The translations under genes and the position numbers were made by a program. Positions 60,629-64,000 of a DNA stretch of 64,000 nucleotides are shown piece by piece. Numbering within the stretch: position 1 is the first letter of the stretch; every line of letters begins with the position of its first letter. Source of the DNA: Paenibacillus sp. FSL H8-0048 (GTDB taxonomy: Bacteria > Bacillota > Bacilli > Paenibacillales > Paenibacillaceae); assembly GCF_038002825.1 (NCBI RefSeq), contig NZ_JBBODF010000001.1, positions 4,898,001 to 4,962,000 on the forward strand, in the 5' to 3' direction. The notes beneath the pieces were generated by a model. It did not search any database. It was given only the letters and a program-made list of their open reading frames with translations, and had not been told where the DNA came from.

Positions 60629-61597
60629 TTACTTCTTCTGGCCCAGCCTGCGGAGTACAAGCACACTGATCATGGCGACAACCAGGCTGGCCGCAATCAG
60701 ATTGTACCAAGGGCTGGCTGTGTCCGGCAGTCTGCCGTCTTCCTCCGGTCCGCCCAGCGGAAGCGTGTCGTCTGTGAGGTTGACCTCTTTCCCTGGTGAA
60801 GGGGCTGGTGTGCTGCCAAGTGCAGCGGCTCCGGAATCCGGGGTTGCGGACGGATGGTTGCCGCCGTCCTCTTCCCCTCCGCCTAGCGGAACAGGATCTT
60901 CACTTACAGTTATTCCACCCGCAGGCGGTGTTGCCGTCGCTGCTGGTGATGGCGATGGTGTAACGCCAGGAGAGACTGTGCCTGCTGTTGAATCCGTAGG
61001 GGCACTTGTTGCTGCTGGCGTACTTCCGGGACTGACCGTGGTGTCCGGTGTTGACCCGGGTAAAGGTGTAGCTGAAGCCGCTGGCTCAGCCGTCGGTTGC
61101 GGTGAGGAGGTTGGCGCGGTTGTAGGCGCAGGCTCCGCTGTAGCTGTAAATTCAAAGGCGACACTTACCGTCTTCTCCTGGAACTCGTTGCCTGCCTCCG
61201 GCGGGAACAACACCTTCATTTCGATAGCTTCCTCTTCCCCTCCGGCAAGCGAGCCGATGGTCACCACACCCGGGGCCTCGCTCATGACCCCTGAATAGAG
61301 GATTACTCCCTCTTTTTGCAGAGTCATTTGCAGGATATTGTACAGATCTGCGTCCCCGGAGCGGAATTGGAAGGCAACCGCATAATCGAACGGATCATTT
61401 CCGTCATTGATAATCTTATAATCCGAAGCCATCGTATCTCCCGGCTGCATGTTGTTCATGGTTGCCGTGCTGGTCGTATGCGAGTTGACGGTGAGCTTGA
61501 TCGTATCCTCAGCGCTGACCCCTCCGGCATGCCAGATCACACCTGCAAGAACAGCCAAAATATATGCGCCGATTATGGTTGTGTGTCTCTTCTTCAC
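60629..61597 (-). CDS. Sortase-anchored surface protein (LPDTA signal)
   Basis: About 322 residues from a GTG at 61597 (AAAGGGGCGGGGAGA upstream). Signal peptide (about 1-27, TIIGAYILAVLAGVIW), a beta-rich head (about 30-165, with NNMQPGDTMASDYKI, reminiscent of TasA/camelysin-like SipW substrates), a Thr/Pro/Ser/Ala stalk (about 165-290), then LPDTA, a hydrophobic helix and RRLGQKK. Two copies of a PLGGxEEDG motif occur in the stalk, the second directly before the sorting signal. It should be cleaved and linked to the wall by the sortase downstream. Earlier in-frame starts up to 61717 lack a good SD. Confidence 0.82.
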   Translation of the reverse strand: MKKRHTTIIGAYILAVLAGVIWHAGGVSAEDTIKLTVNSHTTSTATMNNMQPGDTMASDYKIINDGNDPFDYAVAFQFRSGDADLYNILQMTLQKEGVILYSGVMSEAPGVVTIGSLAGGEEEAIEMKVLFPPEAGNEFQEKTVSVAFEFTATAEPAPTTAPTSSPQPTAEPAASATPLPGSTPDTTVSPGSTPAATSAPTDSTAGTVSPGVTPSPSPAATATPPAGGITVSEDPVPLGGGEEDGGNHPSATPDSGAAALGSTPAPSPGKEVNLTDDTLPLGGPEEDGRLPDTASPWYNLIAASLVVAMISVLVLRRLGQKK

Positions 61598-62132
61598 TCT
61601 CCCCGCCCCTTTCGTTGCAGACCTCCGGCAGCCCCCAGCCATAATCCGCCCAGGTTCGCGCTTCTGAATCGTAGTTTGTCGAATAAAGTAGTTTTTTAAA
61701 GAACTACTACATATCAAAGCGATAGTATAAATCAGAACGAGTATGAAAGGGTGGATGAGCCTGAACGTGCGATGAACAAGCCAGAATGGTAAGAATACGC
61801 TATTGTTCGTTATAACGAATATTAGTTACAGTATAATCGAAATTAAGCATAAAGAAAAACAGGAAAAGATACTTTAAGTGAATGAATTCGGCCGTTTATT
61901 ATGAGTAAACGGAATTTATTTAATGTTCACTGCGGTTAACTCATTAATTCTCTGTTTTTTATTAATTTTGTGTTTTATAAAGAACGATGTGGGTGGGGAG
62001 GCTCGGCTCAATAATTTCTGCACCGAACACATTTGTCTTTTGCAAAATTGACTTTATATATTTCACTGAGCAGCTAAGATTTTCTTCATTCTTAATCTGG
62101 TTTTTTAATAATCACTTGCTCCAATGCTAAAA
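61598..62132. other. Non-coding AT-rich region
   Basis: No open frame with a start and SD was found on either strand. 61600-61720 carries the promoter and leader of the surface-protein operon on the minus strand. The remainder is AT-rich with short A and T tracts and no recognised element. Confidence 0.5.
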
Positions 62133-62183
62133 TAGCCCACTTAGCTACCCAATGGAGTACTCCACAGGTAGTTAAATGGGCTA
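62133..62183. terminator. Long hairpin, possible minus-strand terminator
   Basis: TAGCCCA.TTA..TACC ... GGTA.TTAA.TGGGCTA with an inner palindrome GGAGTACTCC. On the minus strand the stem is followed by TTTTAGC, so it could end a transcript coming from the oxidoreductase gene; on the plus strand no T run follows. Confidence 0.5.
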
Positions 62184-62290
62184 AATATATAGACTGGCCA
62201 GTAATCAAATTAGTAAACCGAAGCAAATCCCCTTCAATTACATCTTTTCCAAAGGGGGGGCTTTAGTTCTTTAGGGGCGTTTGGCTTAGC

Positions 62291-62474
62291 GTAACGGACT
62301 GAGGTGCTCTTATCCGGGAAGAAAGTCGTTACTTGGGAGATTAACGGACTGCAAGGACCTTATCCCCTGCAACTCAACTCCAAACGTCCCGCAGAACGAC
62401 GATAAGGTCGCCTGAGTCCGTTACGCTGCAAAAGGTGGCTTTCTCGTGGGAATAAGGTCTCTTCGGTCCGTTAG
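62291..62474. repeat. Cluster of four TAACGGACT...CCTTATC repeats
   Basis: Two direct copies (62292-62315, 62342-62366) and two inverted copies (62401-62423, 62451-62473) of an approximately 23-bp unit, consensus TAACGGACTNAGGNGACCTTATC. The inverted halves face each other, so the cluster can fold on itself. There is no open frame. Confidence 0.75.
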
Positions 62475-62564
62475 ATTTTTTGGGATGATAGGATTTTATT
62501 ACACGAACCGCCGAGTTTCACAAGCTTATCCACCCTTTTAAATCTGACACCGTACTACAGCTTG

Positions 62565-63575
62565 TTACTTCTTCAACAGGTCGGCCACAAGCTCATACGA
62601 ATGTAAGCGGGCAGAGTGATCATAGATCTGTGAAGCGATAATCCACTCATCGGCATCCGTCTCTTCGAGAATCTGCAGCAGCCGTTCTTCGATCAGGGCC
62701 TGGTCGCCCGCAATGGAGTATTGCTGTTTGCTCATAAGCAGTGCCTTCTCCTGGGAGGTCCAGATTCCGTCCAGACTGTCTACAGGCGGCTGGAGCTTGC
62801 CGGTGCGGCCACGGATAATGTTCAGGAATTGCTGCTGCTGGGAAGTGGCAAGTCTGCGCGCTTCCTCTACCGTATCCGCCGCCGTAATTCCCAAGCCCAC
62901 CATAACATAAGGCTCGCCCAGTACAGCTGAAGGCTTGAAGCTGGTACGGTACAGATGCAGGGCCGGCAGCAGATAATCCGGTGCAAAGTGGCTGGCAAAA
63001 GCAAAAGGCAGACCCAGCTGGCCCGCAAGCTGGGCACTGAAGCCGCTGGAGCCAAGCAGCCAAATCGGGATGTTCAGTCCTTCGCCGGGCACGGCGCGGA
63101 CACCGGCCGGGCGGGAGCCTGATCCTTCAGGGTCGAAATAAGCCCGCAGCTCACTTAGCTGCTCGGGGAATTCACTGCCATCGCTGCCGAGGCTGCGGCG
63201 CAGTGCTCTGGCGGCTGCCTGGTCGGAGCCGGGGGCTCTGCCCAGACCCAGATCAATCCGTCCCGGATACAGGGACTCCAGCGTGCCGAATTGCTCGGCA
63301 ATCACCAGTGGTGCATGGTTGGAGAGCATGATGCCGCCTGAACCCACGCGGATGGAGCTGGTTCCGGCCGCCACATGTCCGATAACAACGGAGGTAGCGG
63401 AGCTGGCAATGCCGGTCATATTATGATGCTCTGCCAGCCAGTAACGGTTATACCCCCATTTCTCAGCATGACGGGCCAAGTCAAGGGTGTTATGAAAAGA
63501 ATCCGCCGCCGTTCCGCCCTCCCGGATAGGGGCCAAATCCAGTACGGAGAATGGTATGTCGTGCAATTGCTTCAC
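62565..63575 (-). CDS. LLM class flavin-dependent oxidoreductase (luciferase-like)
   Basis: 336 residues, a bacterial-luciferase-type TIM barrel: FSVLDLAPIREGGTAADSFHNTLDLARHAEKWGYNRYWLAEHHNM (about 8-52), TSSIRVGSGGIMLSNHAPLVIAEQFGTLESLYPGRIDLGLGRAPGSDQ and IWLLGSSGFSAQLAGQLGLPFAFASHFAP. This fits the group of monooxygenases named for Bacillus YhbW/YceB, of unknown substrate, that use FMNH2. Start ATG follows ATAGGAGGGATTC. It is a single gene. Confidence 0.9.
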   Translation of the reverse strand: MKQLHDIPFSVLDLAPIREGGTAADSFHNTLDLARHAEKWGYNRYWLAEHHNMTGIASSATSVVIGHVAAGTSSIRVGSGGIMLSNHAPLVIAEQFGTLESLYPGRIDLGLGRAPGSDQAAARALRRSLGSDGSEFPEQLSELRAYFDPEGSGSRPAGVRAVPGEGLNIPIWLLGSSGFSAQLAGQLGLPFAFASHFAPDYLLPALHLYRTSFKPSAVLGEPYVMVGLGITAADTVEEARRLATSQQQQFLNIIRGRTGKLQPPVDSLDGIWTSQEKALLMSKQQYSIAGDQALIEERLLQILEETDADEWIIASQIYDHSARLHSYELVADLLKK

Positions 63576-63791
63576 ATGAATCCCTCCTATAGTAGATGCC
63601 TACAGCATCAGTAGCATTATTTGCAGCCATGAATCAAGATACCCGCCAATTATAACATGAAATAATATAATTTACACACTTTAAGTAAGCAGCATGACGG
63701 GGAGAAGCGATCTGGAGGGAGGAAAGTGCAGTTGCTTCTGGAATGAATTTGGACTGCTACAACCATGCAGCATGCGCTCCTTAGACAATAA

Positions 63792-63805
63792 TGTAAGCGC
63801 ATAAC
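63792..63805 (+). promoter_or_regulatory. Possible catabolite-responsive element
   Basis: TGTAAGCGCATAAC agrees with 11 of 14 positions of the cre consensus (TGWAARCGYTWNCA) and lies eight bases before the -35 box of the LacI-type gene. Confidence 0.3.
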
Positions 63806-63812
63806 AATTTGC

Positions 63813-63871
63813 TTGCCAATTTAAGGGAGCCTTGCTATAATCGCTTTGAAAAGCTTTTCTAACTTAAGCGG
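63813..63871 (+). promoter_or_regulatory. Promoter and palindromic operator of the LacI-type gene
   Basis: TTGCCA (63813-63818), 17 bases, TATAAT (63836-63841). Just downstream, GAAAAGCTTTTC (63848-63859) is a perfect 12-bp palindrome with outer arms CGCTT/AAGCG, well placed for repression by the LacI protein itself. Confidence 0.65.
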
Positions 63872-63935
63872 CTAGGCCAATCCTGATAAGGAGGGCACAC
63901 GTTTCGGGCTAAACGAATAAGAAGGAAGTCAGACT

Positions 63936-64000
63936 ATGAAGCCAACAATCAGAGATGTCGCCAAGATGGCCGGAGTATCCATCAGCACCGTGTCCCGTGT
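63936..64000 (+). CDS. LacI family transcriptional regulator (5' end only)
   Basis: Only the first 21 codons are inside the window. MKPTIRDVAKMAGVSISTVS is the N-terminal helix-turn-helix of LacI/GalR proteins. SD AGAAGGAAG before ATG 63936. The effector cannot be told from this fragment; such genes in Paenibacillus often begin sugar operons. Confidence 0.93.
   Translation, partial: MKPTIRDVAKMAGVSISTVSR

Noticed and set aside
60672..61298. Plus-strand Gly/Ser/Val-rich protein
   Set aside because: It mirrors the Thr/Pro/Ser stalk of the minus-strand surface protein, and no start signal supports it.

Overview
The window reads as chromosome of a Paenibacillus-like Firmicute. The coding sequence is moderately GC-rich, Shine-Dalgarno sequences are strong AGGAGG-type with many TTG/GTG starts, and the gene content fits: bacterial nitric oxide synthase, YesM/YesN-type two-component systems with a sugar-binding lipoprotein, hxlAB-hxlR, a guanine riboswitch in front of xpt-pbuX, RpmE2, YdjO, and large 7TMR/SARP-type signalling proteins. 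No rRNA, tRNA, prophage or transposase was recognised, and no true CRISPR array.

Layout. 0-7 kb: a permease, a small helical protein, then EcsC-like / NO synthase / TetR, a GIY-YIG protein, RlmN and a small conserved protein. 7-13.9 kb: a minus-strand esterase / ATP-grasp / MarR group divergent from an MFS exporter, then GreA and an AEC transporter whose end looks frameshifted; two 51-bp-period palindromic repeat arrays and a glyoxalase-fold gene relic lie here. 14-25.6 kb is dominated by signalling: a 1200-residue GAF/coiled-coil/hybrid kinase with three receiver domains followed by a REC-kinase, the xpt-pbuX operon, and a 1022-residue hybrid kinase paired with a REC-SARP regulator. 25.8-30.1 kb is a tightly overlapping six-gene operon (DUF1190/YgiB-like Ser/Gly-rich protein, glutathionylspermidine-synthase-like ATP-grasp, lipoprotein, DUF350 membrane protein, K+ channel with RCK domain). 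30.3-38.8 kb is an exopolysaccharide operon resembling Listeria pssZ/pssA-E: GH8-like lipoprotein, multi-pass glycosyltransferase-like protein, DUF2334-like protein, BcsA-like GT2, BcsB-like subunit and a membrane protein with a dead GGDEF motif but an intact RxxD c-di-GMP site. Next come RpmE2, an apparently active diguanylate cyclase and a PgaB/IcaB-type polysaccharide deacetylase, so 30-42 kb looks like a c-di-GMP-controlled matrix region.

42-48 kb: DUF2339-DUF3999 pair, MBL-fold hydrolase, small protein. 48-49 kb: cold-shock protein and YdjO. 49-53 kb: YesM/YesN-type kinase and regulator with an orphan sugar-binding lipoprotein. 53-58.5 kb: MATE exporter, formaldehyde-fixing hxlA-hxlB with hxlR, old yellow enzyme and a second HxlR-type regulator. 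58.5-61.6 kb: peptidase T, a class D sortase and its probable LPxTA substrate. 61.6-62.5 kb is non-coding with hairpins and a second repeat family. The window ends with an LLM flavin oxidoreductase and the first 65 bases of a LacI-type regulator.

The strongest candidates for under-described biology are the ATP-grasp/DUF350/K+ channel operon, the pss-like operon with the I-site receptor, the hybrid kinase whose phospho-acceptor histidine is replaced by glutamine, and two families of intergenic palindromic repeats. All calls rest on reading the sequence and on family knowledge; no database search was run.
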